Shown: positions 17,187 through 25,773 of the stretch, in pieces
How positions within the stretch are numbered: position 1 is the stretch's first letter
How the letters are laid out: each line of letters opens with the position of its first letter
Source: Prescottella defluvii
GTDB taxonomy: Bacteria; Actinomycetota; Actinomycetes; Mycobacteriales; Mycobacteriaceae
DNA length: 64,000 nt
Direction: 5' to 3'
Assembly: GCF_000738775.1 (NCBI RefSeq)
Contig: NZ_JPOC01000024.1
Span: 62,001-126,000, forward strand
Translations under genes and position numbers: made by a program
The notes under the pieces: model-generated
Told to the model about the DNA's origin: nothing
The model's input: only the letters and a program-made list of their open reading frames with translations
Database searches by the model: none

Positions 17187-17920
17187 CCGATTCGCGCCTT
17201 CGCGCGACGGCCGAGCTCGATCATCCCCTCGACGAGCAGCAGTTGCGCCGCGGCATACGACGCCAGGATGGCGCCCTCCGCGACGGACCGCGGCTTCTCG
17301 CCGCGCAGGAACAGCTTGCGCACCACGATCAGGCCGTCGGAGCCGGTGAACAGCAGCCCGCCGAGCCCGAGCCAGCTGCGCCGATCGCGGCGATTCGGCA
17401 CCGGCAGCCCCGCGACGTCGGAGGCGCCGGGCGCGAGCGCCGGATCCGCGGCGAGTGTCGCGGTGGTGCCGAGGAGGAATCCGTAGCAGGTGAGCGTCTT
17501 CGCCACCGCCGGAGCCTTGGCGTGCAGCAGTCCCGACGCCCCGGCCCACGCCCCGAGCCGCGGTAGGGCGGCAGCGCGGCGCGGCCGGGCGCCGCGGCGG
17601 AGCAGCAGCGACGAGTAGCTGGTCTGCATCACCCCGAAGGAGGTCGCACCGCGGCGCAGGCGGGCATCGACGTCGGGGTCGATCATGAACACGTCACCGA
17701 CGGTGGCCGCGGCGAGCCCGGCGACCAGCAGCGCAGTGTCGGCGGTGTCCAGGTCGTCGCGCCGACGCAGCACCCGCGTCGCGAGAGCCGGGGCCATCAG
17801 CGGCTTGGCGACCTGCTGGATGCGTTCACTCCCGGTCACCGCGCCGTACACCGTGGCCGCGGTGGCGCCCACGAACACCGCATGCTCGATGCCCCACTTC
17901 TTGCCGCTCGCGAATGCCAT
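17183..17920 (-). CDS. YhhN-family lysoplasmalogenase-like membrane protein
   Basis: This 245-residue protein has about seven or eight hydrophobic segments. The family motifs are KPLMAPALATRV near residue 40, GDVFMI near residue 85 and SDGLIVVRKLF near the end (a conserved Ser-Asp pair). The family includes vertebrate lysoplasmalogenase TMEM86, which hydrolyses vinyl-ether lysolipids; bacterial activities are mostly untested. I chose the ATG at 17920, with GGGAG five bases upstream, over the earlier GTG. Confidence 0.8.
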   Translation of the reverse strand: MAFASGKKWGIEHAVFVGATAATVYGAVTGSERIQQVAKPLMAPALATRVLRRRDDLDTADTALLVAGLAAATVGDVFMIDPDVDARLRRGATSFGVMQTSYSSLLLRRGARPRRAAALPRLGAWAGASGLLHAKAPAVAKTLTCYGFLLGTTATLAADPALAPGASDVAGLPVPNRRDRRSWLGLGGLLFTGSDGLIVVRKLFLRGEKPRSVAEGAILASYAAAQLLLVEGMIELGRRAKARIG

Positions 17921-17976
17921 GCCCACTCCCTCGTGTCCGATTCGGCACGACCGTACCGCCGCGGACCGCCCGGGTG

Positions 17977-18040
17977 CGCGTATTGCGCACTTGGCGCGCC
18001 CCGGACCGGCCGGTTCGCCGCGGCAAGTGCGCAGAACGCG
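17977..18040. repeat. Long intergenic palindrome, family A copy 2
   Basis: Arms 17977-17993 and 18024-18040 pair at 15 of 17 positions around a G+C-rich loop. The core TTGCGCACTT/AAGTGCGCA is the same as in the palindrome at 9537-9599. It lies between divergent genes (YhhN-like and MarR), where a terminator would be unexpected. Confidence 0.7.
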
Positions 18041-18046
18041 GAGGGT

Positions 18047-18071
18047 TTACATAGATAGTTAGCTTATGTAA
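18047..18071. promoter_or_regulatory. Operator dyad upstream of MarR gene
   Basis: TTACATA and TATGTAA form a perfect 7-bp inverted repeat separated by 11 bases that include AGTTAGCT. It ends 9 bases before the GTG start of the MarR gene, where binding would block expression. Autoregulation by the MarR protein is the simplest reading. Confidence 0.65.
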
Positions 18072-18080
18072 TCTTCTCGA

Positions 18081-18527
18081 GTGAGTTCGCCCGATCCCCA
18101 ACTTCGTGACCTGCTCGTCGATCTCGTCAGCAACGCACACCGCTTCACCCGCCTCGCGTCGGCTCTCGCGACCGACGACCATCCCCGGCCGTGGATGCGG
18201 GCCCTGTCCCTGCTCGAGGAACAGGGCGCGGTGCGGGTGAGCACTTTCGCCCGCCTCGACCGCTGCTCCCAACCGTCCGCAACGGCACTGCTCAAGCGGC
18301 TCGGCGAACAGGGACTGGTCTCCCGGGAATCCGACCCGGAAGACAGTCGCGCCGTGCTCGTCGGCATCACCGACGACGGCAGGCGTTGGCTCACCGAGGC
18401 CCGCCGGGCCGTCGCCGCCGACCTGGCACCGCACTTCGCGCACCTCGACGCGGCGCAGTTGCAGCGACTGGCCGAGGGGCTCGGCGAACTCAGAGCGATC
18501 ATCCGGACCGCCGCCACCGACAACTGA
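18081..18527 (+). CDS. MarR-family transcriptional regulator
   Basis: This 148-residue winged-helix regulator has recognition region STFARLDRCSQPSATALLKRLGEQGLVSRESDPEDSRAVLVGITDDGR, containing the DxRxxxVxxT wing typical of MarR. It starts with GTG and has only a short leader after the dyad at 18047-18071. The downstream MFS gene begins 19 bases after its stop, so the pair is probably an operon in which MarR represses an exporter until a ligand binds. Confidence 0.92.
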   Translation: MSSPDPQLRDLLVDLVSNAHRFTRLASALATDDHPRPWMRALSLLEEQGAVRVSTFARLDRCSQPSATALLKRLGEQGLVSRESDPEDSRAVLVGITDDGRRWLTEARRAVAADLAPHFAHLDAAQLQRLAEGLGELRAIIRTAATDN

Positions 18528-18546
18528 CATCACCGAGGAGGGATAC

Positions 18547-19794
18547 GTGAGCACCACGACCGAACCGGCTGCGAACGCCGAGCCGAGCATCCTGAAGCAA
18601 CCGAAAGCGGTGTGGGCCGTGGCCTTCGCCAGCGTCATCGCCTTCATGGGCATCGGCCTCGTCGACCCCATCCTCAAGCCCATCGGAGAACAGCTCGACG
18701 CGACCCCGTCGCAGGTGTCGCTGCTGTTCACCAGCTACATGCTGGTCACGGGCGTCGCGATGCTGTTCACCGGCGCGATCTCGAGCCGCATCGGAGCCAA
18801 GAAGACCCTGATGTGGGGTCTGGCGATCATCGTGGTGTTCTCCGCCGCCGCGGGCCTGTCCGACACCATCGGGCAGATCGTCGGCTTCCGCGCCGGCTGG
18901 GGCCTGGGCAATGCACTGTTCATCGCGACCGCGCTGGCCGCGATCGTCGGCGCCGCCAGCGGCGGAGTCGCGCGGGCGATCATCCTCTACGAGGCAGCGC
19001 TCGGCATCGGCATCGCCGTCGGCCCGCTCGTGGGCGGTGTGCTGGGCGACATCAGTTGGCGCGCACCGTTCTTCGGTGTGGCGACGCTCATGGCGGTCGC
19101 CTTCATCCTCATCATGGTGATGCTGCCCAAGGCGCCGAAGCCGACGCACCGGACGTCACTCGCCGCACCGTTCCTCGCGCTGCGCCACCGTGGACTACTG
19201 ACGGTCGCGATCACCGCACTGCTCTACAACTACGGGTTCTTCACGCTGCTCGCCTACACCCCGTTCCCGCTCGACATGGGCGCGTACTCGATCGGTTTCA
19301 TCTTCTTCGGCTGGGGCGTGGCACTGGCGATCGCATCGGTGTTCCTGGCGCCGCGCCTGCAGCGCCGCTTCGGGACGCTGCCGGTGATGATGGCCGCACT
19401 CACCCTGTTCGCACTCGACCTCGCCGCGATGGGCCTGTTCACCGACTCGAAGCCGGCACTCATCGTGTGTGTCGTCCTGGCCGGGCTGTTCCTGGGCGTC
19501 AACAACACCCTCATCACCGAGACCGTCATGATCTCGGCGCCCGTCGAACGTTCGACGGCGTCGGCCGCATACAGCTTCGTCCGCTTCGTCGGCGGCGCCG
19601 CGGCACCGTACGTCGCCGGCAAACTCGGCGAACACAACGTCCACGCGCCGTTCTGGCTCGGCGCAGGATTGACCGTTGCCGCGATCCTGGTGCTCGCCAC
19701 CGGACGAAAGGTGTTGGCACACGTGGACGATCACGACCCGGAGCCGCACAGTGTCGAGGAGGCGATCGCCGTCACCGCAGGCGACGCCGACTGA
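18547..19794 (+). CDS. MFS efflux transporter
   Basis: This 415-residue major facilitator has 12 predicted helices. The motif RIGAKKTLMWG after helix 2 is the cytoplasmic loop 2-3 signature, and ALGIGIAVGPLVGGVLGDISWRAPFF in helix 5 resembles antiporter motif C, pointing to drug-type efflux. A good ribosome-binding site (GGAGGGA) precedes the GTG. The last 30 residues are acidic and soluble. Its pairing with a MarR regulator fits inducible export; the substrate is unknown. Confidence 0.9.
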   Translation: MSTTTEPAANAEPSILKQPKAVWAVAFASVIAFMGIGLVDPILKPIGEQLDATPSQVSLLFTSYMLVTGVAMLFTGAISSRIGAKKTLMWGLAIIVVFSAAAGLSDTIGQIVGFRAGWGLGNALFIATALAAIVGAASGGVARAIILYEAALGIGIAVGPLVGGVLGDISWRAPFFGVATLMAVAFILIMVMLPKAPKPTHRTSLAAPFLALRHRGLLTVAITALLYNYGFFTLLAYTPFPLDMGAYSIGFIFFGWGVALAIASVFLAPRLQRRFGTLPVMMAALTLFALDLAAMGLFTDSKPALIVCVVLAGLFLGVNNTLITETVMISAPVERSTASAAYSFVRFVGGAAAPYVAGKLGEHNVHAPFWLGAGLTVAAILVLATGRKVLAHVDDHDPEPHSVEEAIAVTAGDAD

Positions 19795-19802
19795 GCGTCG
19801 CC
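19780..19802. terminator. Hairpin overlapping the end of the MFS gene
   Basis: GGCGACGC (19780-19787) and GCGTCGCC (19795-19802) form a perfect 8-bp stem spanning the TGA stop between the convergent MFS and galK genes. There is no T-run, as is usual for actinobacterial terminators. Confidence 0.5.
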
Positions 19803-19810
19803 GGCGGGGG

Positions 19811-20986
19811 TCAGGTGAGGCGGCGGGCGGGGGCCGACGCGGCGACGACGGCGAAGGCCGGTTCGGGCAGGCCCTTTTCCGCGGCGCGACGACGGGTGGT
19901 CTCGACCGCGTCGTCGACCTGGCCCGTCGGAATCAGCGCGATCGCCGATCCGCCGAACCCGCCGCCGGTCATCCGCGCACCCAACGCCCCGGCGATCATG
20001 GCGGATTCGACGGCGTTGTCCAGTTCGGCACACGACACCTCGAAGTCCCGGGCCAGCGACATGTGCGACGCGTAGAGCAGCCGTCCGAACTCGGCGAAGT
20101 CCCCGGACTCCAACGCCCGCACCGCGACTCGAACACGTGCGATCTCGCCGATCACATGCCACGCCCGGCGCCGCAGCACGTCGTCCTTGATCCCCTGCAC
20201 CGCGTCCATGCCGTCACGGCCGCGGTCGGCGAGGTCGCGCAGCGGTGCCCCGAGTCGGCGCGCCGCGCGTTCGACCGCGTCCCGGCGTTTCGCGTACTGC
20301 CCGTCGACAAGTCGATGCGGAGCGCGGGTGTCGATCACCAACAGTGACAGCCCCTCGGGCGCGAACGGCACGTGCGACACCGCACCGGACGCCGAATCCA
20401 GCAACAGCGCATGGCCTTCCGTGGCCCGTAGCGACGCCGCCTGATCCATCCCACCCGTCGGCGCGAGCGCGATGTCGTTCTCGGCGCGCACGCACACCGC
20501 GGCCAGGTCCACCCGGTCCGCGTCGGGTGCCAACGCGAGCGCCAGCGAGCATTCCAGCGCCGCCGAACTCGACAGCCCCGCCCCTATCGGCACCGTGGAT
20601 ACGAACACGGCGTCCAGGCCGTCGAAATCGTCTGCGAGCAGACCTTTCTCACGCAGCGCCCAGACCACTCCGGCCGGGTAGGCGGCCCATCCGGCCGGCC
20701 GGCCGGGGCCGATGTCGCCGAGTCGCCCCTCCCAGGCGGGGCCGTCGGTGGAGCGCAGGCGGATCAGCCCGTCCACTCCTGGCGCCACGGCGGCGACCGT
20801 GTTGTGCGGCAGCGCAATCGGAAGACACAGTCCCCCCGCGTAGTCGACGTGCTCGCCGATCAGATTCACCCGCCCCGGTGCCGCCCAGACGCCGTCCGGT
20901 TCCGCCCCGAGCTCGGCCCGGAAGAACTCCGCGGCCGCTGCGGCCAGCGCATCGTCGGACTCCGCGCGGAACCACACGGCACTCAC
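19811..20986 (-). CDS. galK: Galactokinase
   Basis: This 391-residue GHMP kinase phosphorylates galactose at C1 in the Leloir pathway. PGRVNLIGEH at residues 37-46 is the galactokinase signature, PIGAGLSSSAALE is the phosphate loop, and ARMTGGGFGGSAIAL is the third GHMP motif. The GTG start overlaps the stop of galT (GTGA), so translation is coupled. No galE or galactose transporter is adjacent. Confidence 0.95.
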   Translation of the reverse strand: MSAVWFRAESDDALAAAAAEFFRAELGAEPDGVWAAPGRVNLIGEHVDYAGGLCLPIALPHNTVAAVAPGVDGLIRLRSTDGPAWEGRLGDIGPGRPAGWAAYPAGVVWALREKGLLADDFDGLDAVFVSTVPIGAGLSSSAALECSLALALAPDADRVDLAAVCVRAENDIALAPTGGMDQAASLRATEGHALLLDSASGAVSHVPFAPEGLSLLVIDTRAPHRLVDGQYAKRRDAVERAARRLGAPLRDLADRGRDGMDAVQGIKDDVLRRRAWHVIGEIARVRVAVRALESGDFAEFGRLLYASHMSLARDFEVSCAELDNAVESAMIAGALGARMTGGGFGGSAIALIPTGQVDDAVETTRRRAAEKGLPEPAFAVVAASAPARRLT

Positions 20987-22098
20987 GGCGCGACCTCCCG
21001 GAATCGTGCCGCGATCCGCTCGGGGGTGGTGTCGCTGATCCACGCACCCATCCCCGACTCGGAGCCGGCGAGAAACTTCATCCGGTGCGGCGAACGCATC
21101 AACGAGAAGACCTGCAGGTACAGCCTTCCCAGTTCGCGGCCTTCGCCGACCGGCGCCTGGTGCCACCCCGCGATGTACGGCAACCGGTCGACACCGTCGA
21201 AGAACCGGTCGAGACGACCGAGCAGATCGAGATACAGGTGCGAGAGTTCGTCGAGTTCGGCGTCGTCGAGTTCGGTGAGGTCCGCGACGTCCCGATGCGG
21301 CGCGACATGCAGTTCCACCGGCCAGCGCGCGGCGACCGGCACGTACGCCGTCCAGTGCTCGCCCTCGACGACCACCCGGGCGCCGGCGCGCCGCTCGGCA
21401 TCGAGGACGTCGCGCAGCAGCGAACGCCCCGTACGGTGTCGGTGCCGCTCGGCCTGCCGGAGCAGCGCGGCGGCCCGGGGCGGCAGCGTCGGATAGGCGT
21501 AGATCTGGCCGTGCGGGTGCGCCAACGTCACCCCGATCTCCTCGCCCCGGTTCTCGAAGCAGTACACCTGCGCGATACCCGGCAGCGCCGACAGCTCCCG
21601 CGTCCGGTCCCGGAGCGCCTCGAGAACCGTCCGCACCCGCGCCGGCGACAGCTGGGCGAAGCTGCGGTCGTGGTCGCTGGTGAAGCACACCACCTCGCAC
21701 CGGCCGTCGGCCGGTCGCTGCGGCCAGAGCGACTGTCCGTCAACGGTGTCGGAGTCGATCACCGCTCCGCGCGCCAGGGACGGGAAACGGTTCTCGAACA
21801 CCGCGACGTCGTAGCCGTCGGCCGGAATCTCGGTCGCCGCACGCCCCGGCCGGGAAGGGCACAGCGGACATTCGTCGGTCGACGGCAGGAACGTGCGGTC
21901 CATCCGGTGCGCCGCGAACGTCACCCACTCCCCCGTCAAGACGTCGAAGCGCATCGCCGACAGCGCAGTGACCGGCGCCAGATCGCGACCGTCGTGCAGT
22001 TCACGGGTCGCGGCCCCACCGACGTACGGCTCGGTGTCGTCGAAGTAGATCAACTCGCGCCCGTCGGACAGATGTGTCCGCGTCTTCCGGATCGGCAT
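20983..22098 (-). CDS. galT: Galactose-1-phosphate uridylyltransferase
   Basis: This 371-residue enzyme exchanges UMP between UDP-glucose and galactose 1-phosphate. The active site HPHGQ at residues 194-198 includes the nucleophilic His. CPLC (77-80) is the structural zinc pair, and FENRFPSLAR and the late HQAP segment are also conserved. I chose the ATG opening MPIRKTRTHL; an upstream in-frame ATG at 22140 would add an unconserved extension. It forms a two-gene operon with galK. Confidence 0.95.
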   Translation of the reverse strand: MPIRKTRTHLSDGRELIYFDDTEPYVGGAATRELHDGRDLAPVTALSAMRFDVLTGEWVTFAAHRMDRTFLPSTDECPLCPSRPGRAATEIPADGYDVAVFENRFPSLARGAVIDSDTVDGQSLWPQRPADGRCEVVCFTSDHDRSFAQLSPARVRTVLEALRDRTRELSALPGIAQVYCFENRGEEIGVTLAHPHGQIYAYPTLPPRAAALLRQAERHRHRTGRSLLRDVLDAERRAGARVVVEGEHWTAYVPVAARWPVELHVAPHRDVADLTELDDAELDELSHLYLDLLGRLDRFFDGVDRLPYIAGWHQAPVGEGRELGRLYLQVFSLMRSPHRMKFLAGSESGMGAWISDTTPERIAARFREVAP

Positions 22099-22251
22099 CG
22101 GAACACGATATGCGACCGTCCCACTCCCCTCGCCGACCACCCGGTTTGGTATCGCCGCGCCTCCTGTGTGAGCATGCTCGAGGCCGTTACTCCGTCACCG
22201 GAGCCACGACGGCCGGGGGAACGAAACACATCGAACCAACGGGGGATTCAC

Positions 22252-22761
22252 ATGAAGCTTCGTAGCTTTGCCGTGCGCGCATTCGCCGCCGCGGCCGTCG
22301 CGACCGCTGCCGTCACCGGCGTCGCAGGAACCGCAAGTGCAGCACCGGCGCCCGCGCCGCTCGTGCACATGACGTTCAACGGGCCGACCCTGCCCGTGCT
22401 CGGACAGAACGACTTCTGCAACGGCCTCATCGACACCGCAGTCGAGACCGATCCGGCACGCCGGGGCCTCGCGACCATCGCGTTGACGCCGCGCGGCATG
22501 AACGGCAGCGGACCGGGCTGGGCCCAGAACCCGGTCTGCAAGGTGAAGGTCGTCGTGGCGTGGAACCTCGGAATCTACGCCGGACAGATCAAGGAGATCG
22601 AACTGTCGGCGCGCGAGGGCCAGACCGTCCGGACCGAGATCAATCCGGGCTCCGGTCTCGCAACCGTGTCGATGCAGGTGAGCGCGATCAGCCCGTGGCT
22701 CAACGAACTGCGACCGCAGGCGGGTCTCGGACGGGTCCAAGCCTTCGTCCTGGTCCCCTGA
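22252..22761 (+). CDS. Small secreted protein
   Basis: This 169-residue protein has a clear Sec signal peptide: a KLRS basic start, an Ala/Val-rich core and an ASA-APAPAP cleavage site near residue 30. The mature part of about 140 residues contains two Cys (DFCNG and PVCKV) that probably form a disulfide. It is rich in beta-type strands, for example KVVVAWNLGIYAGQIKEIEL. It resembles exported rhodococcal and nocardial proteins of unknown role. The promoter region holds a good GGGGGA-type ribosome-binding site. It is divergent from galTK. Confidence 0.8.
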   Translation: MKLRSFAVRAFAAAAVATAAVTGVAGTASAAPAPAPLVHMTFNGPTLPVLGQNDFCNGLIDTAVETDPARRGLATIALTPRGMNGSGPGWAQNPVCKVKVVVAWNLGIYAGQIKEIELSAREGQTVRTEINPGSGLATVSMQVSAISPWLNELRPQAGLGRVQAFVLVP

Positions 22762-22785
22762 CCCACCCGGACACACCCGTGAACA

Positions 22786-22834
22786 GCTGAAGGGACCCTT
22801 CGTACGCTCGTAGCGCACGAAGGGTCCCTTCAGC
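22786..22834. terminator. Strong bidirectional hairpin between secreted protein and pyrE
   Basis: Perfect 18-bp arms at 22786-22803 and 22817-22834 enclose a 13-base loop that can pair further (CGCT/AGCG). The arm itself contains the small palindrome AAGGGACCCTT. It lies between convergent genes, so bidirectional termination is likely. Confidence 0.8.
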
Positions 22835-22861
22835 TTCAGGACCGGCTCCGGACCGACGGAC

Positions 22862-23395
22862 CTAGCTCAGACCCAGATCGTCGAGGCCCAGAAGTGAGCG
22901 GTATTCGAGGCCCTCGGCGGCGATGATCGCGTCGGCGCCGGTGGCGCGGTCGACGACGGTGGCAACGCCCACGACGATGGCGCCCGCGTCACGTAGTGCC
23001 TTGACGGCGGTGAGCGGCGAGTTGCCGGTGGTGGTGGTGTCCTCGACGACGAGGACGCGCTTGCCGACGACGTCGGGGCCTTCGATCTGGCGCTGCATGC
23101 CGTGCGCCTTGGCGGCCTTGCGGACGACGAAGGCGTCGATCGGGCGTCCCTCGGCGTGCATGACGGCCATCGCGACGGGGTCGGCGCCCATCGTGAGGCC
23201 GCCGACGGACGCGAAGTCCCAGTCGGCGACCAGTTCCCGCAGCAGCTTGCCGATCAGTGGGCCGGCGCGGTGGTGCAGCGTTGCGCGGCGCAGGTCCACG
23301 TAGTAGTCGGCTTCCTTGCCGGAGGACAAGGTCACCTTTCCGTGTACCACCGCCAGCTCGCGCACCAGCGCAGCGAGCTCGTCGCGATCCGTCAT
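22862..23395 (-). CDS. pyrE: Orotate phosphoribosyltransferase
   Basis: This 177-residue type I phosphoribosyltransferase makes OMP from orotate and PRPP in pyrimidine synthesis. VLVVEDTTTTG at residues 114-124 is the PRPP loop, DFASVGGLTMGADPVA is the substrate region, and KAAKAHGMQRQIEG is the flexible catalytic loop. It corresponds to Rv0382c, upstream of the rRNA methyltransferase block in mycobacteria. It is followed upstream by LemA and TtfA-like genes on the same strand, with 85 bases between pyrE and lemA. Confidence 0.95.
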   Translation of the reverse strand: MTDRDELAALVRELAVVHGKVTLSSGKEADYYVDLRRATLHHRAGPLIGKLLRELVADWDFASVGGLTMGADPVAMAVMHAEGRPIDAFVVRKAAKAHGMQRQIEGPDVVGKRVLVVEDTTTTGNSPLTAVKALRDAGAIVVGVATVVDRATGADAIIAAEGLEYRSLLGLDDLGLS

Positions 23396-23480
23396 CGGTC
23401 GCTCCCATCACCGTTCGAAGTCAGACATATTTCGTCGGGTCGAGCCTAGCGAGGGCGCCGGGTCGCAGCGCCTGCGCCCC

Positions 23481-24089
23481 TCAGGCCGCGACGTCGGCGG
23501 CGTGGTCGTCGGCGGTAGCGGTGTCGGTCGCCGCGGCTGTCGGTACTTCGAGGATCGTCGCCTCGAACGGTTGTGCCGCCACGATCCCGATGCGGCGCGC
23601 GATGGGGCCGGTCGGGAAGGTCGTGAGTGCGTTGTCGAGGCGTCCGACCATGTCGTTGTAGACCTGGATCGCGCCGGCGAGTCGTGCCTCGGTCTGGTCG
23701 ATCTCGTGGGCGGGTCGGGTGAACGCCCAGTCGTTGCGCAGCGCCGGGTAGCTGTTGGCGGTGGTGAGCAGGGATTGCAGCGCCTCGGACAGTGCGTTCT
23801 CGGCGCCGGCCTGGCGGCGCGGGTCCAGGTTTTCCTCGCGGATTCGCATGGCGAGGGTGCGGGCCCCTGACACGGTGTTCACGAGTTCCCGGCCCACCGT
23901 CTCCGCGGCGGCCAGGATCACGCCGGGGATGTACTCGTGCCGGCGATCGAGCTCGACGTGGACCAACCCGAGGGCCGCCCGCACGCTGGCGTCGGTCCGG
24001 CGGAGCTGCTTGACGGCGACAATCACCCAGACGGCAGCGCTCGCTACAACCAAGAAAAGGACAAGTACGACACCCGACACGACAACCAC
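23481..24089 (-). CDS. LemA-family membrane protein
   Basis: This 202-residue protein has one N-terminal membrane helix (VSGVVLVLFLVVASAAVWVIVAV) and a helical-bundle domain. DQTEARLAGAIQVYNDMVGRLDNAL matches the LemA signature (DTExRIAxARxxYNxxVxxxN), and LVHVELDRRHEYIPGVI matches the early LVxxRxxLIPxLV pattern. The C-terminus is a short Ala/Thr/Asp-rich tail. LemA proteins are common in actinobacteria and lack an agreed role. It lies directly downstream of the TtfA-like gene, with a 34-base gap. Confidence 0.88.
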   Translation of the reverse strand: MVVVSGVVLVLFLVVASAAVWVIVAVKQLRRTDASVRAALGLVHVELDRRHEYIPGVILAAAETVGRELVNTVSGARTLAMRIREENLDPRRQAGAENALSEALQSLLTTANSYPALRNDWAFTRPAHEIDQTEARLAGAIQVYNDMVGRLDNALTTFPTGPIARRIGIVAAQPFEATILEVPTAAATDTATADDHAADVAA

Positions 24090-24123
24090 AGGAGCGAAAT
24101 CTACTGGGACGGCGCGGTAGCCG

Positions 24124-24801
24124 CTATTCGACGTGCTCGGGCGCCACGGGGCGACCCGGGTCGTGCGCGGCGATCTCCGTGGCGGGCGGTTCGGCGGCGG
24201 GCGGGAGCACCCGGAGCATTCCCGACAGCCGGGCCACGGCCTCGATCGCCGCGTCCCAGTCCCGGCCGGAGCTGCCGACCGGCAACGAACCCAACGTCCA
24301 CTGGCCCTCGCTCCACAGCATCTGCAGCTGCGGCGGCACCGTCTCGGTGAACGCGACCATGCGCTGGTCGCACACCCGGCGGGCGATCTCGAGGTCGGTC
24401 GCGAACACCACGCGCGGACCGATCGCCCCCAGCAGGTTGAGGTCGGTGTCGCGCGGCGGGGGTGTCGACTTCAGGCGCAGGTCGATGTCGACGTCCGAGC
24501 CCACCTCACGGTGAACCGCGACGATCGTCGCGGTTTCCTCGAGATCGAAGAGCACGAACTGCTCGCCCCGTCGGATACCCCGCACGACGTCGACCGCGCC
24601 GAGGTACTCCTGCTTCGCGAGGGCCGCACGATGCCATTCCGACGGCAGGTGCTCGTCGGAGGAGTTGTACGTGTATCCCTGCGCCTTCGCCCAGATCTGC
24701 CGGACCCGACCCGTCTGGTCGCGTCGCGAGCGATCGACATAGAGCAGTACGACAGCGCCCACGAGCGCTATCACTGCCAATCCGAACCACATAGCCGTCA
24801 T
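24124..24801 (-). CDS. ttfA: TtfA-like trehalose monomycolate transport factor (Rv0383c-like)
   Basis: This 225-residue protein has an N-terminal membrane helix (MWFGLAVIALVGAVVLLYVD) followed by a cytoplasmic domain. The domain includes RVRQIWAKAQGYTYNSSDEHLPSEWHRAALAK, GEQFVLFDLEETATIVAVHREVGSD and LLWSEGQWTLGSLP-type segments. By order (pyrE nearby, clpB beyond) and architecture it corresponds to Rv0383c, known in mycobacteria as TtfA, a partner of MmpL3 in trehalose monomycolate export. This supports a mycolic-acid-containing host. It is shorter than the mycobacterial protein. Confidence 0.7.
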   Translation of the reverse strand: MTAMWFGLAVIALVGAVVLLYVDRSRRDQTGRVRQIWAKAQGYTYNSSDEHLPSEWHRAALAKQEYLGAVDVVRGIRRGEQFVLFDLEETATIVAVHREVGSDVDIDLRLKSTPPPRDTDLNLLGAIGPRVVFATDLEIARRVCDQRMVAFTETVPPQLQMLWSEGQWTLGSLPVGSSGRDWDAAIEAVARLSGMLRVLPPAAEPPATEIAAHDPGRPVAPEHVE

Positions 24802-24854
24802 CGGGAGTCAGCCTAGCCACTCCGGCGCCTGATCCGGGCATCCGGTGCCGCGCG

Positions 24855-25727
24855 TCAGTTACCGAAGTCGGGAAGTGTCGTGCCGATGATCAACTTCGCG
24901 GTGACGGCGCCGCCCTCGACCTTGTCACCCTGCACCAGGACCGATTCGCCGGGCTTCAGATCGGCGACGGTGCGCGCGGTGAGGGAGATCAGCGTGGTGT
25001 CGTCGGTGGTGAGCACGGTGATCGTGGATCCGCCGATCGCGTTCAGGGTGAGGGTGCCGCCGTCGTTGGTGGTGATCGTTCCCATCGCGGTTCCCGCCTT
25101 GCCGATCAGTTCGCCGACACCGCCGGGAATGCTCTCGAGCGGCGACGTCGTGTCGGGCGCCGACGTGGGCGGCAGGGTGTTGCGTGGCTGTCCGGGCATC
25201 GTCGGCGGGGCCGTGCGGGTCGACGGGGCCGCAGCCGTCGTCGAGTTGTCGGGGCCACCGCTGTTCAACAGGAAGCCGATGCCCAGGCCGAGGGCCAACA
25301 GCACCGCACCGGCCCCGACGGCCGCCCACAGCCCCACCCTGCGGCCAGGTTTGTGCTCGGGCGTGTTCTCGATGGACGGCACCTCACCCGTCGGCGGCGG
25401 ACCGGGCGGCGGGTACCCACCCTGTCCGTAGTACGTCGGGTACGACTGCGTCGGATTCGACGGCGGGGCCTGCGGATCCAGTCGGGGGTCGTACGTGGGA
25501 TACGCCTGGGTCGCGTTCGGCGGCGGCGAACCGTACGCCTGGTAGGGGTCGGCCGTGTAGTACTGCTCGGTGGGCTGGTCCGGGGCCATCGGCGGGATCT
25601 GCTGGGTGCTGTCGTCGCCGGGACGAGCCCACTGGACGGTCTCGTCCGCCGGCCGAGCCTGTTCGGCAGGGTCGTACGCGCGTTCCTGCGGGGTGCGGGG
25701 ATCGCGCGGATCCTCGGGGTTCGTCAT
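24855..25727 (-). CDS. Membrane protein with Pro/Tyr-rich cytoplasmic tail and DUF5666-like domain
   Basis: This 290-residue protein has about 125 N-terminal residues of low complexity with repeated Q(A/S)YPTY and YG/PPP motifs. One membrane helix (VGLWAAVGAGAVLLALGLGIGFLL), a Thr/Pro/Ser linker and an outer domain of about 80 residues follow. The outer domain (MGTITTNDGGTLTLNAIGGSTITVLTTDDTTLISL ... LKPGESVLVQGDKVEGGAVTAKLI) looks like an OB-fold DUF5666 domain. The start is the ATG opening MTNPEDPRDP, after a GGAAGAG site. The function is unknown. Confidence 0.75.
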   Translation of the reverse strand: MTNPEDPRDPRTPQERAYDPAEQARPADETVQWARPGDDSTQQIPPMAPDQPTEQYYTADPYQAYGSPPPNATQAYPTYDPRLDPQAPPSNPTQSYPTYYGQGGYPPPGPPPTGEVPSIENTPEHKPGRRVGLWAAVGAGAVLLALGLGIGFLLNSGGPDNSTTAAAPSTRTAPPTMPGQPRNTLPPTSAPDTTSPLESIPGGVGELIGKAGTAMGTITTNDGGTLTLNAIGGSTITVLTTDDTTLISLTARTVADLKPGESVLVQGDKVEGGAVTAKLIIGTTLPDFGN

Positions 25728-25773
25728 GATGCGGACCTGCTCTCTTCCGTGCCGCCGGGATCGGGCCGACAGT

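Noticed and set aside
20245-22761. Very long + strand frame of over 800 codons across galK, galT and the secreted protein
   Set aside because: It is Arg/Pro-rich low-complexity translation opposite well-supported galTK; only its last part is real, as the 22252-22761 gene in the same frame.
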